The notes under the pieces are model-generated. The model was given only the letters and a program-made list of their open reading frames with translations, made no database searches and was not told where the DNA came from. This document shows, piece by piece, positions 1-6,556 of a stretch of DNA of 23,291 nt (its first letter is position 1; each line of letters starts with the position of its first letter). Position numbers and translations under genes: made by a program. Source of the stretch: an archaeon (GTDB taxonomy: Archaea; Asgardarchaeota; Hermodarchaeia; Hermodarchaeales; Hermodarchaeaceae); contig JABXGV010000113.1 in NCBI GenBank assembly GCA_016550485.1, positions 1-23,291 of the forward strand. Reading direction: 5' to 3'.

Positions 1-78
1 GAAATCACCGAGACCAAATGCATCGCAAAGGGCGATTCTCACTGCGAGTTCGTTGTTGAACCAGCACAGGACGACTAA
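1..78 (+). CDS. V4R-domain protein, C-terminal end only (partial)
   Basis: Frame 1 is open from the first base to TAA at 76-78 and encodes the last 25 residues of a protein whose start lies outside the window. The segment carries the pattern E-T-x-C-x-A-x-G-D-x-x-C-E-F-V-V. This is typical of the C-terminal strand of V4R (4-vinyl reductase) domains, which are small ligand-binding domains found in archaeal regulators and sensor proteins. The two cysteines spaced eight residues apart match the pair often seen at this point in the family. Nothing can be said about the rest of the protein or its partner domain. The call rests on this short motif alone. Confidence 0.6.
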   Translation, partial: EITETKCIAKGDSHCEFVVEPAQDD

Positions 79-145
79 CCTCGTAACAAGTTCAGGCAAA
101 CCACCACTCTGATACAACTGGATTCATTTATTTAGATAAAGGCTA

Positions 146-175
146 ATCCTACACCACTAGATGTTGTAGTAGGAT
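146..175. repeat. Inverted repeat (7-bp arms, 16-nt loop) before the acyltransferase gene
   Basis: ATCCTAC at 146-152 is repeated in inverse as GTAGGAT at 169-175. The repeat lies 13 bases before the ATG at 189 and just after a TATA-like ATTTATTTAG at 125-134. It could be an operator or a leader hairpin. A 7-bp repeat can also occur by chance, so this is only a candidate. Confidence 0.25.
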
Positions 176-188
176 GCTGTCGTAAGCT

Positions 189-1319
189 ATGGATGAAACC
201 TTTCGAATATACGAGCGCCGAATCCGCTCAATCGATGTAATCAGAGGAATCGCTGTAATCGGCATGATATACAACCACTTCGGACACGCCCTTGTTAACA
301 CTGCGGTCCTCTCTCCTCTAACCATATCCATTTTATTTCCAGGCATCTGGGGTCAGGGTCTATTCTATGGATTCGTTGGTGTCACCACCGCGATGGTTGA
401 CCATAGGTACAGAACTAAGGGAGTCAAAGAAATCGCGATTTGGAAGCGATTACTGCCCCGAGCTGGCATGATTCTCCTCATGGGCTATCTTCTATCGATC
501 ATGATGTCAGGATGGCGGGGAGTACTTGACTGGAGTGTACTCCAACTCATCGCGGTTTCTATGGTGGTTTCCCAGCTAGCGATGCGTGTACCTTCACGCT
601 ATCGTATTGCGCTTCCAGTGCTCGTCGTAGCCATGACCCCGGTCCTACAGCTTTGGCTAAACTACGACGCTGTCATCGCGGCGCCTTATCAACCTCCACA
701 AAACCTCCTTGAGCATTTATCCGCGATGATTGCTACAGGAAAGCTGCCTCTCTTCCCATGGATCGCAGCACCCCTAATCGGCACACACATAGGGGAGACA
801 GTTGTAGCCCCGTCACAACAACCACTCAAATTAACCAAAACATCTCTTGTGGCTGGCGCAGTCCAACTCTTGTGCCTCCCGCCCCTCGTGTTCCTTGCCG
901 GAGACACCTTGACCCAATCACCCCTGACTATCGGGTACTTCCTTATGGTCAATGGGTTATCCCTCTTTATCGTAGCGGGTGTAGTGACCACTGTGGACCT
1001 CTGGCGTTGGCGGTGGTCTCCCATCCCTGAGTTCTGCGAAATGAATGGACAAATAATGCTAATCACATACATCGGCCACATGCTATACTGTCCACTCCTG
1101 CTAAGTCACACCCTAGGATTCATACAGAACCTAGAGGTAGTAGGGTTCTTCTTGGCAGTGATAGGCTATTTCATTATATCGATGATCTTCGCGTGGTTCT
1201 GGCTACCCTATAGACGCCGCCACTCCTCCAGAGTAGACTACGCCGCCACCTTCATCCTCCTAGCCATAGGAGTAACTTGGCGCTTTGTCTTCGCGTACCT
1301 CGGGATCTGGAGCTTCTAG
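189..1319 (+). CDS. Multipass membrane protein, heparan-alpha-glucosaminide N-acetyltransferase-like (DUF1624 type)
   Basis: This 376-residue integral membrane protein has about ten hydrophobic segments. Its N-terminus (residues 10-30) reads R-x-R-S-I-D-x-I-R-G-I-A-V-I-G-M-I-x-N-H. That is the signature of the HGSNAT_cat/DUF1624 family, multipass enzymes that move acetyl groups from cytoplasmic acetyl-CoA to a sugar acceptor across the membrane. H30 in the first transmembrane helix sits where the family's conserved histidine is expected. A short basic, arginine-rich loop (near residues 341-347) precedes the last helix. The ATG at 189 places the signature at the usual distance from the N-terminus. 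A TATA-like element lies at 125-134. The acceptor in archaea is unknown and the true substrate cannot be read from sequence. The YeiB/DUF418 type is a related alternative. Fold assignment is fairly sure; function is not. Confidence 0.6.
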   Translation: MDETFRIYERRIRSIDVIRGIAVIGMIYNHFGHALVNTAVLSPLTISILFPGIWGQGLFYGFVGVTTAMVDHRYRTKGVKEIAIWKRLLPRAGMILLMGYLLSIMMSGWRGVLDWSVLQLIAVSMVVSQLAMRVPSRYRIALPVLVVAMTPVLQLWLNYDAVIAAPYQPPQNLLEHLSAMIATGKLPLFPWIAAPLIGTHIGETVVAPSQQPLKLTKTSLVAGAVQLLCLPPLVFLAGDTLTQSPLTIGYFLMVNGLSLFIVAGVVTTVDLWRWRWSPIPEFCEMNGQIMLITYIGHMLYCPLLLSHTLGFIQNLEVVGFFLAVIGYFIISMIFAWFWLPYRRRHSSRVDYAATFILLAIGVTWRFVFAYLGIWSF

Positions 1320-1342
1320 TAACACTTTGAATAGTGGGATAT

Positions 1343-1353
1343 GAAAACTTATA
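1343..1353 (+). promoter_or_regulatory. BRE/TATA-like promoter element for pyruvate kinase
   Basis: GAAAACTTATA combines a purine-rich BRE-like stretch with a TATA-like CTTATA. It lies about 45 bases before the TTG start of pyruvate kinase. Archaeal transcription usually starts some 25 bases after the TATA box, so the leader would be about 20 nt. This was identified by eye only. Confidence 0.4.
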
Positions 1354-1396
1354 GCGAGTAGTCGTAGCTCAGACAGACAGTGAGAAGAAAAGTCCC

Positions 1397-2845
1397 TTGG
1401 ACAAGAGGGTGCAAACATTGGTAATCCCTATCCGCACAAAGATTGTAGCAACGATTGGTCCAGCCTGTGAATCCAAGGAAATGCTGGTACGATTAATAGA
1501 CGCAGGTATGAAGGTAGCTAGAATTAATCTCTCACACGGACCACTCAAAGAAAACAAGGCAAAGTTCACACGAATCCGTAAGACGCTACCCACCACGCCA
1601 ATCCTCATGGACCTAGAAGGCCCACGGGTCCGTATCGGCGAGATGACAAAACCCGTGGAGCTGCTCGAAGGCGACCAAATCATTTTAACTACTGACGAAA
1701 TCCTCGGCACAAGGAGCCGGGTATCAGTCTCGCTGAAAACGCTCCCCGGAGTGGTAACCAAAGACCAGCGAATCTATGTTAACGACGGAATCGTCGAATT
1801 AAGAGTGGACACAATAGAAGGCAACGATGTTCATACTACTGTAATCACAGGAGGATCCATAAGCAGTCGGAAGGGCGTCAACATTCCCGGCACGGAACTG
1901 GGTACTACAGTGCCCACCCAACAGGACCTAGAACACCTTCGCTTCATAGCTAAATTGGGAGCAGATTATGTCGCACTCTCTGCTGTAAAACGAAGCAGTG
2001 AAGTAGAAGCAGTAAGAGAGTTCCTACGGGGAGAAGGCGTCGATATACCCATTGTCTCAAAAATCGAACACAGCCTAGCCGTGGACAACTTTAACGAAAT
2101 CTTGGAGGCATCAAATGTCATAATGGTGGCACGCGGCGACCTTGGCGTAGAAGTTCCACCCGAACAAGTGCCCCTCCTTCAGAAATCCATTATCCGAAAG
2201 TGTAACCGTGTAGGAAAACCAGTAATTGTTGCAACGCAGATGCTAGAGTCAATGGTGCAAGATTCCCGCCCGACTCGCGCCGAGACTAGCGACGTCGCTA
2301 ACGCTATTCTCGATGGAGCAGACGCACTAATGCTATCAGCCGAAACAGCGGTAGGCAAGCACCCAATCGAAGCGGTGCATGTAATGGAAAAAATCGGACG
2401 TTATGTCGAAGGCTCCTATCCACGAAAGCGCGTCGACCACTACCAATCCGGACAACACGAAATCGCTGAAGAACTAGGAGAAGCAGTGGTAACAATTGAA
2501 GAGCACCTCGACATAGGGACAATCCTTGTGGTCACCCAGGCTGGCTACACCTCACGGATGGTGTCAAAGTTCCGCCCTCAGGCCCGCATAGTCTCTATAA
2601 CACCCCATCTCCGAGTCCTACGTCAACTAAAACTCCTCTGGGGCGTTGAGTGCCTTCTGATGGACCCAGTCGAAAACACTGACCAGATGCTCAAAGAAGC
2701 AGTGGAACGCGTCATCGAAGAAAAAATCGTCAAACCAGAGGAACGCATCATTGTTGTGAGCGGCTCGGTGCTCTCACCAGGCAAAACAAACATCCTAGGC
2801 GTCTTCACCGTTAGAGACATCCTCCAATCGCGAGTTCCCACCTAA
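1397..2845 (+). CDS. pyk: Pyruvate kinase
   Basis: Pyruvate kinase transfers phosphate from phosphoenolpyruvate to ADP, the last ATP-forming step of glycolysis, in the cytoplasm. The 482-residue length is normal. Domain order is the N-terminal barrel (T-K-I-V-A-T-I-G-P near residue 14 and A-R-I-N-L-S-H-G at 41-48), the B domain (about 75-160), and the rest of the barrel with S-K-I-E at 221-224 (catalytic Lys222, metal ligand Glu224), A-R-G-D-L-G at 245-250 (Asp248) and A-T-Q-M-L-E-S-M at 279-286. A complete C-terminal regulatory domain follows from about residue 345. The start is TTG, placed 13 codons before the conserved barrel strand; the alternative GTG at 1409 would shorten the protein by four residues. 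After S-R-K-G-V-N-I-P-G the usual bacterial L-P-x-L-S-x-K-D is replaced by T-V-P-T-Q-Q-D, a divergent version of the loop. It appears to be a single-gene transcript. Confidence 0.97.
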   Translation: MDKRVQTLVIPIRTKIVATIGPACESKEMLVRLIDAGMKVARINLSHGPLKENKAKFTRIRKTLPTTPILMDLEGPRVRIGEMTKPVELLEGDQIILTTDEILGTRSRVSVSLKTLPGVVTKDQRIYVNDGIVELRVDTIEGNDVHTTVITGGSISSRKGVNIPGTELGTTVPTQQDLEHLRFIAKLGADYVALSAVKRSSEVEAVREFLRGEGVDIPIVSKIEHSLAVDNFNEILEASNVIMVARGDLGVEVPPEQVPLLQKSIIRKCNRVGKPVIVATQMLESMVQDSRPTRAETSDVANAILDGADALMLSAETAVGKHPIEAVHVMEKIGRYVEGSYPRKRVDHYQSGQHEIAEELGEAVVTIEEHLDIGTILVVTQAGYTSRMVSKFRPQARIVSITPHLRVLRQLKLLWGVECLLMDPVENTDQMLKEAVERVIEEKIVKPEERIIVVSGSVLSPGKTNILGVFTVRDILQSRVPT

Positions 2846-2912
2846 TGAAGCATCATTCGAGTTGAAGATTTTTAACTGAAGCCATTATAGTCAAGTAGAA
2901 TTTAGGAGACTC

Positions 2913-3365
2913 ATGAAAATGCTTCATACCCAAATTCCCATCGAAGTAATACTTGAGATACGCCGAATTTTGGCTGGCCTTGTGCTCTTCATGCTAGTCT
3001 TTGATCTTATCCTCACCTTCGTGATTATTGGTATCATCTACTTGCATCGCCGGCATATACGAAAGGTTGCAGCTGAGGAGAAGCTTAAAGTTACCTTCAA
3101 GCCCCGTGGCCCCGCCCTCTACAAAATCTACTGTGTGTTCTTCTTTGTTTACCTTATGATCTTCGTCATAGGAACGGTGCTCACTCTGGCAGGTTTGCTG
3201 CCCATTCAATTATCACCATCCGCAGAGGAAGCATTAACCAGCGTGGTACTGATTTTCATGCTTGTGCTAATTGTTGGTGTCTGGCCCACCCTCATGGTTG
3301 TAGGCTTCATGGTCGACATTCGCGACCAGCGTAAAGCTCTCGCCACAGCACGCGGTAGCAAATAA
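2913..3365 (+). CDS. Small three-TM membrane protein, paralogue of the next gene
   Basis: I do not recognise a named family. The 150 residues hold three predicted transmembrane segments (about 20-44, 71-94 and 108-135) with a basic loop after the first (Y-L-H-R-R-H-I-R-K-V-A-A-E, 43-55). The same arrangement, with Y-W-H-R-R-H-L-K-A-I-A-A-E, recurs in the gene at 3510, as do the following T-F-K motif and the terminal R-D/L-Q-R-x-A-L segment. The two genes are therefore tandem duplicates. This copy stops after the last helix and lacks the zinc ribbon of its neighbour. The ATG at 2913 follows a good ribosome site, GGAG at 2904-2907. A T-rich TATA-like stretch lies around 2867-2875. The function is unknown. 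Confidence 0.7.
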   Translation: MKMLHTQIPIEVILEIRRILAGLVLFMLVFDLILTFVIIGIIYLHRRHIRKVAAEEKLKVTFKPRGPALYKIYCVFFFVYLMIFVIGTVLTLAGLLPIQLSPSAEEALTSVVLIFMLVLIVGVWPTLMVVGFMVDIRDQRKALATARGSK

Positions 3366-3445
3366 TCTAGGAACTAACATCCACTCTGCACTCGAGAAGA
3401 TCATTGCACAATCCCCACCTAGACAATGAGGTACAAGCCCGCAAA

Positions 3446-3453
3446 CATATAAG
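3446..3453 (+). promoter_or_regulatory. TATA-like box for the zinc-ribbon membrane protein gene
   Basis: CATATAAG, preceded by purine-rich GCAAA (BRE-like), lies 57 bases before the next ATG. This allows a leader of about 30 nt that contains the ribosome site GGGAGG at 3490-3495. It is one of the clearest archaeal promoter matches in the window. Confidence 0.45.
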
Positions 3454-3509
3454 CTGGATAGTCACAATACTTCCACCTCACTCAGTAAAGGGAGGCTGAG
3501 CAACTCACC

Positions 3510-4046
3510 ATGTCCTCATCACAACCCACATTTCCGCTTCTTCCCATACCCCTAGGACTCCTCATAGTCCTCGCCGGCATTATCTTCGTCATCATCTTCC
3601 TCATCATCACAACCCTCATCATCTACTGGCACCGCCGCCACCTCAAAGCCATCGCAGCAGAGAAAGGGCGCACACTCACCTTCAAAGAGGGCAGCGAAAC
3701 TTACTGGGCCCTCGAATGCATCTTCGCCTTAGTCACCATCATCGTCACCGTCCTCATCGGACTCGGCGTCATCCCACTAGAACTCCTCATGCAAGAGCTC
3801 AACCCCAACAACATCGGCTTCGTCACCCTAACAGCCGCTTGCCTCTTTGTTTTCTTCCCCATTGTCCTAATCATCGCCCTCATCGTGACCATTCGACTCC
3901 AGCGGCAAGCCCTCCAAGACGTCCTCCGCACCAAACCACGTGCACCCCGCAAACCCACACCAAAAATCCGGTGCCCAAGCTGCGGCAAAACCATCCCCCG
4001 TAACTGGGACTACTGCGACGCCTGCGGCGCTAAGATTCCTGCCTAA
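3510..4046 (+). CDS. Three-TM membrane protein with C-terminal zinc ribbon
   Basis: This 178-residue protein has three transmembrane segments (about 16-40, 68-92 and 104-128). A basic linker rich in Arg, Lys and Pro (140-152) leads to a C-terminal zinc ribbon with C155-x2-C158 and C169-x2-C172. The membrane part is paralogous to the protein at 2913: both share the H-R-R-H motif after TM1 and a T-F-K motif about a dozen residues later. The ribbon should lie in the cytoplasm if the arginine-rich loop also does (positive-inside rule), giving a membrane-tethered zinc module. Its function is unknown. Zinc ribbons of this minimal kind often mediate protein or nucleic acid contacts. Codons are strongly C-ending compared with the paralogue. 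ATG 3510 follows GGGAGG at a rather long spacing of 14. Confidence 0.75.
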   Translation: MSSSQPTFPLLPIPLGLLIVLAGIIFVIIFLIITTLIIYWHRRHLKAIAAEKGRTLTFKEGSETYWALECIFALVTIIVTVLIGLGVIPLELLMQELNPNNIGFVTLTAACLFVFFPIVLIIALIVTIRLQRQALQDVLRTKPRAPRKPTPKIRCPSCGKTIPRNWDYCDACGAKIPA

Positions 4047-4113
4047 AACAACATATCATTCTACATCACACAAAAAACAAAGGATAAAAACCTGATTTAC
4101 CACACCTAGATTC

Positions 4114-4350
4114 ATGGAAAGACTGGAATCGGGCAAATCACCTCCCAGTGATACCAAGGGCACCCTTTCAGCATGTTTCGAGCTCATGGGCTGGATTGTT
4201 TTCATCGAACTTGTCATCCTAGGATTCGCCTATCCCACTTGGCTCTTACCGCCTTACTGGTTCACACTCCCTGTCCTCATTCTACTCGGGATCTCTCTCA
4301 TCATCCTCCTAACATTAGGCATCGCCATACTCCGACAGAAACGCGCATGA
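4114..4350 (+). CDS. Small two-TM membrane protein, unknown
   Basis: This is a 78-residue open frame with a polar N-terminal tail (1-20), two hydrophobic helices (about 22-44 and 50-73) and a short basic end (R-Q-K-R-A). I do not recognise a family. It follows the two paralogous membrane proteins on the same strand. It has no strong ribosome site, but a TATA-like ATAAAAAC at 4084-4091 lies about 25 bases before the ATG, which would suit a leaderless transcript. Coding status is supported by the clean TM pattern and the position between genes, not by homology. Confidence 0.5.
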   Translation: MERLESGKSPPSDTKGTLSACFELMGWIVFIELVILGFAYPTWLLPPYWFTLPVLILLGISLIILLTLGIAILRQKRA

Positions 4351-4419
4351 AGAGAACCACGCTGAGACGATGAACTGGTCCAAGAATGAAAGCATTCAAC
4401 AAAAGCAAGTCTTTTACGG

Positions 4420-4427
4420 CATATAAC
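4420..4427 (+). promoter_or_regulatory. TATA-like box for the CoA-transferase operon
   Basis: CATATAAC lies 42 bases before the ATG at 4469. The ribosome site AAGGGGG at 4454-4460 falls between the predicted transcription start and the ATG. This supports a promoter specific to the two CoA-transferase genes. Confidence 0.45.
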
Positions 4428-4468
4428 TTACTGTCTCGACCAGTTCTATCACCAAGGGGGTTCCACTT

Positions 4469-5380
4469 ATGCCCGAGCCAGTCGTCGAAGACAAACGTAT
4501 ATCCCTCAAAGAAGTCACCAAGAAAATCCCTAACGGCGCCCATATCGCCTGGGGCGGATTCGGCTATCAGCGACCACCAGAAGCCTTCGCCATGGAACTC
4601 ATCCGACAAAAGAAACGAGGTCTCCGAATCTACACCTGCGGATCCGAACACGACCTTGACATCCTCGTTGGCGCCGAAGTCTGCCTAGAATTCGAAGTCG
4701 CCTTCTTTGCAATCGAAGCCCTTGGCCTCGCCCCCAACCTCCGACGCCGAACCAAGGAAGGAAAAGTACGTTTCGAAGACTATTCAAATTTGTCGATGGC
4801 CTTGCGGTTCTTGGGTGGGGCTTTGAATGTACCGTTTATGCCGATTCGCCATTTACTGGGGTCCGATATGCTGACAAAGGCTCGGCTTCGAAAGGATAAG
4901 GCGAAGGTGATTGATTGTCCTTTCACAGGGAAACCCATTGCGCTTCTGCCCTCCGTTCAAGCGGATTTTGGGGTGATTTGTGCGCAGCGGGTGGACCCTG
5001 AGGGGAACACCCAGATTTTTGGGATTAAGGGGGAGGATAACGAGATTGCTCGGTGTGCGAAGACGACCATTGTCTTTGCGGAAGAGATTATCTCCAATGA
5101 GGAGATTCGACGTAACCCGGATTTAACGATGATTCCAGGGCTATATGTGGATTACGTGGTGGAGGTGCCCTTTGGGAGTTGGCCTATGCAGGTTTATGGG
5201 TATTATGATTATGATTTGCCGCACCTTCAGATGTATGTGCAGCAATGTCGCACAGAGGAGGGGTGGCAAGAATACCTTGAAGATTGGATTCTAGGCGTGG
5301 GCAGCCATGAGGGCCTACTAAAGAAGATTGGTGAAAAGCGGTTGAAGGCGCTGCGCGCAGATAAAGTGCGTGGCTATTAG
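4469..5380 (+). CDS. gctA: CoA-transferase subunit A, glutaconate CoA-transferase type
   Basis: This is the 303-residue alpha subunit of a family I CoA-transferase. These enzymes move CoA between an acyl-CoA and a free carboxylic acid through a glutamyl-CoA thioester on the partner subunit. The N-terminal half has the family core: I-A-W-G-G-F-G-Y-Q-R-P-P near 26-37, then A-F-A-M-E-L-I-R-Q and the strand L-R-I-Y-T-C-G-S-E. The mid-part (about 95-125, P-F-M-P-I-R-H) and the C-terminal Y-G-Y-Y-D-Y-D-L-P-H are typical of glutaconate-type A subunits. The B subunit follows after 16 bases. The substrate is uncertain: glutaconate, 3-oxo acids and ring-cleavage CoA esters are handled by related pairs. 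Oddly, codons are C- or A-ending up to about base 4785, then abruptly G- or T-ending to the end. Confidence 0.85.
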   Translation: MPEPVVEDKRISLKEVTKKIPNGAHIAWGGFGYQRPPEAFAMELIRQKKRGLRIYTCGSEHDLDILVGAEVCLEFEVAFFAIEALGLAPNLRRRTKEGKVRFEDYSNLSMALRFLGGALNVPFMPIRHLLGSDMLTKARLRKDKAKVIDCPFTGKPIALLPSVQADFGVICAQRVDPEGNTQIFGIKGEDNEIARCAKTTIVFAEEIISNEEIRRNPDLTMIPGLYVDYVVEVPFGSWPMQVYGYYDYDLPHLQMYVQQCRTEEGWQEYLEDWILGVGSHEGLLKKIGEKRLKALRADKVRGY

Positions 5381-5396
5381 GAGGATGTGATGGCTA

Positions 5397-6170
5397 ATGA
5401 CAGAATATACATCAACTGAAATGATGGCGGTCTGTGGGTCTCGCGCGGTACGTGATGGGGAACGGGTTTTTGCGGGAACAGGGCTTCCTGTGCTCGGAGC
5501 ATTGTTAGCAAAGGTAACTCATGCACCAAACGCTGTGATCATCTATGAAGGGGGGAATGTCGACTGTCAAAATACGGATTTAGCGCTCTCGGTCGCAGAC
5601 TCGCGGCTCTGCTATAAGGCAGCAGCCTCGATTGGCCTCATTGAAACCCTCGGCTTCCTGATGATGGGTGGACGGGTAGATTTAGGATTTCTTGGCGCAG
5701 CCCAAATTGACGAGTACGGCAACATCAATACAAGCTACATCGGTGAATTCGAGTCGCCGACAGTACGGCTACCCGGAAGTGGTGGTGGAAATGACATCGC
5801 TAGCTCTGCGGGGCGTATTGTGCTCATGTTCACCCATGCGGCACGCAAGTTTGTGAAGAAACTGGACTACCTCACGAGCCCAGGGCACCTGCAGGGTCCA
5901 GGGAGCCGGGAGAAACTCGGCCTCATTGGCGGAGGACCATCCCTTGTCGTCACGGATAAGTGCCAGATGGATTTTGACGAGAAGACCAAGCGGATACGGC
6001 TCAAGTCTGTGCACCCAGGGGTTACCGTGGAGTGGGTTAAGGAGAATGTAATGTTCAACCTGATAATCCCCGATAAAGTGCCAACCACCCCTGAGCCAAC
6101 CGCTCAAGAGTTGGAGAAACTCCGCTCTCTCGATCCACAAGGAATCTATCTTGGGAAGGGTCAGAGGTAA
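5397..6170 (+). CDS. gctB: CoA-transferase subunit B, glutaconate CoA-transferase type
   Basis: This is the 257-residue beta subunit, partner of the gene just upstream. It carries the likely catalytic glutamate, E51 in I-I-Y-E-G-G-N-V-D, close to the position of beta-Glu54 in the Acidaminococcus fermentans enzyme, where the glutamyl-CoA intermediate forms. Other family marks are G-R-V-D-L-G-F-L-G-A-A-Q-I-D-E-Y-G-N-I-N-T, here given only as its outline at about 92-112, and the glycine-rich L-P-G-S-G-G-G-N-D-I-A at 125-135. The gene starts at ATG 5397, 12 bases after AGGAGG (5379-5384), which overlaps the stop of subunit A. Earlier ATG and GTG triplets in the gap are out of frame. The short gap indicates a bicistronic operon. 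The presence of the glutamate argues for a transferase, not a hydrolase. Confidence 0.85.
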   Translation: MTEYTSTEMMAVCGSRAVRDGERVFAGTGLPVLGALLAKVTHAPNAVIIYEGGNVDCQNTDLALSVADSRLCYKAAASIGLIETLGFLMMGGRVDLGFLGAAQIDEYGNINTSYIGEFESPTVRLPGSGGGNDIASSAGRIVLMFTHAARKFVKKLDYLTSPGHLQGPGSREKLGLIGGGPSLVVTDKCQMDFDEKTKRIRLKSVHPGVTVEWVKENVMFNLIIPDKVPTTPEPTAQELEKLRSLDPQGIYLGKGQR

Positions 6171-6193
6171 AGCTCGTTCCTCCCAGCTCCGAA

Positions 6194-6205
6194 GGGGGGG
6201 GGGGG
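6194..6205. repeat. Homopolymer run of 12 G
   Basis: Twelve consecutive G residues lie in the 43-base gap between the end of the CoA-transferase operon and the end of the opposing 110-codon gene. No coding frame depends on it. It could be a true slippage-prone tract or a sequencing or assembly artefact. Confidence 0.9.
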
Positions 6206-6213
6206 TGCTGGTC

Positions 6214-6546
6214 CTAGAATGGACGTTCTGCTTTGAAGGTCCTTCCATCCGCAATTATGATGCACTTTCGTCCATTGGGGGAAATAATGAGTTCAGCGCT
6301 TTCGATGATTTCCAGCGGAATCTTCTCTTTCTCTAATGCCTGATGGAACCACTTGGTCATAGCCTGATAAAATCTTTCAACGTCATCACCAGTCATTGCG
6401 GGAGTCAATTGCCCCCTTAGCAAGTCGACAATGATAGTTTCTCTTGGTCTTATTCTTTCAAAGGGACCAAGCCCGACTGGCTCTGGTGTCCAAATGGTGT
6501 TCCGTAAAGCATTGTATGCGATTGAACGTAAGCGGATGAGTTTCAA
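6214..6546 (-). CDS. Conserved-looking hypothetical protein, 110 residues
   Basis: This soluble protein has no membrane segment and no motif that I recognise. Residues 1-20 are basic. The middle holds a D-D-V-E-R-F-Y-Q-A-M-T-K-W-F helix (about 54-67), then K-I-P-L-E-I-I-E and an end rich in short strands (I-I-S-P-N-G-R-K-C-I-I-I-A). The start is TTG at 6546, because a stop codon lies three codons upstream in the same frame. A weak AGGT lies 8-9 bases before it. It begins 10 bases after the stop of the beta-propeller gene on the same strand, so the two are probably co-transcribed. The amino acid composition looks like a real protein, but there is no homology evidence. Confidence 0.55.
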   Translation of the reverse strand: MKLIRLRSIAYNALRNTIWTPEPVGLGPFERIRPRETIIVDLLRGQLTPAMTGDDVERFYQAMTKWFHQALEKEKIPLEIIESAELIISPNGRKCIIIADGRTFKAERPF

Positions 6547-6556
6547 GGGCGTTTAC

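Noticed and set aside
689..1081. 130-codon minus-strand frame inside the acyltransferase-like gene
   Set aside because: It is opposite a gene with a strong transmembrane pattern and has no motif of its own.
1361..1385. tRNA-like D-arm sequence (TAGCTCAG) before pyruvate kinase
   Set aside because: No acceptor stem, anticodon arm or T arm can be built around it, and the pyruvate kinase start lies within the needed span.
3701..4003. Overlapping frames on both strands within the zinc-ribbon membrane protein gene
   Set aside because: They come from the C-rich codon bias of the real gene; the peptides are low-complexity His/Arg/Pro or Met/Thr strings.
4301..4651. 116-codon minus-strand frame over the start of gctA
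   Set aside because: It would cover the promoter and N-terminus of the CoA-transferase and shows no family resemblance.
5769..6254. 161-codon open frame on the minus strand over gctB
   Set aside because: It lies opposite a clear CoA-transferase gene, and its composition is that of an antisense shadow.
6151..6336. 61-codon plus-strand frame across the G12 run
   Set aside because: It depends on reading through the homopolymer and overlaps the opposing gene; the peptide looks random.
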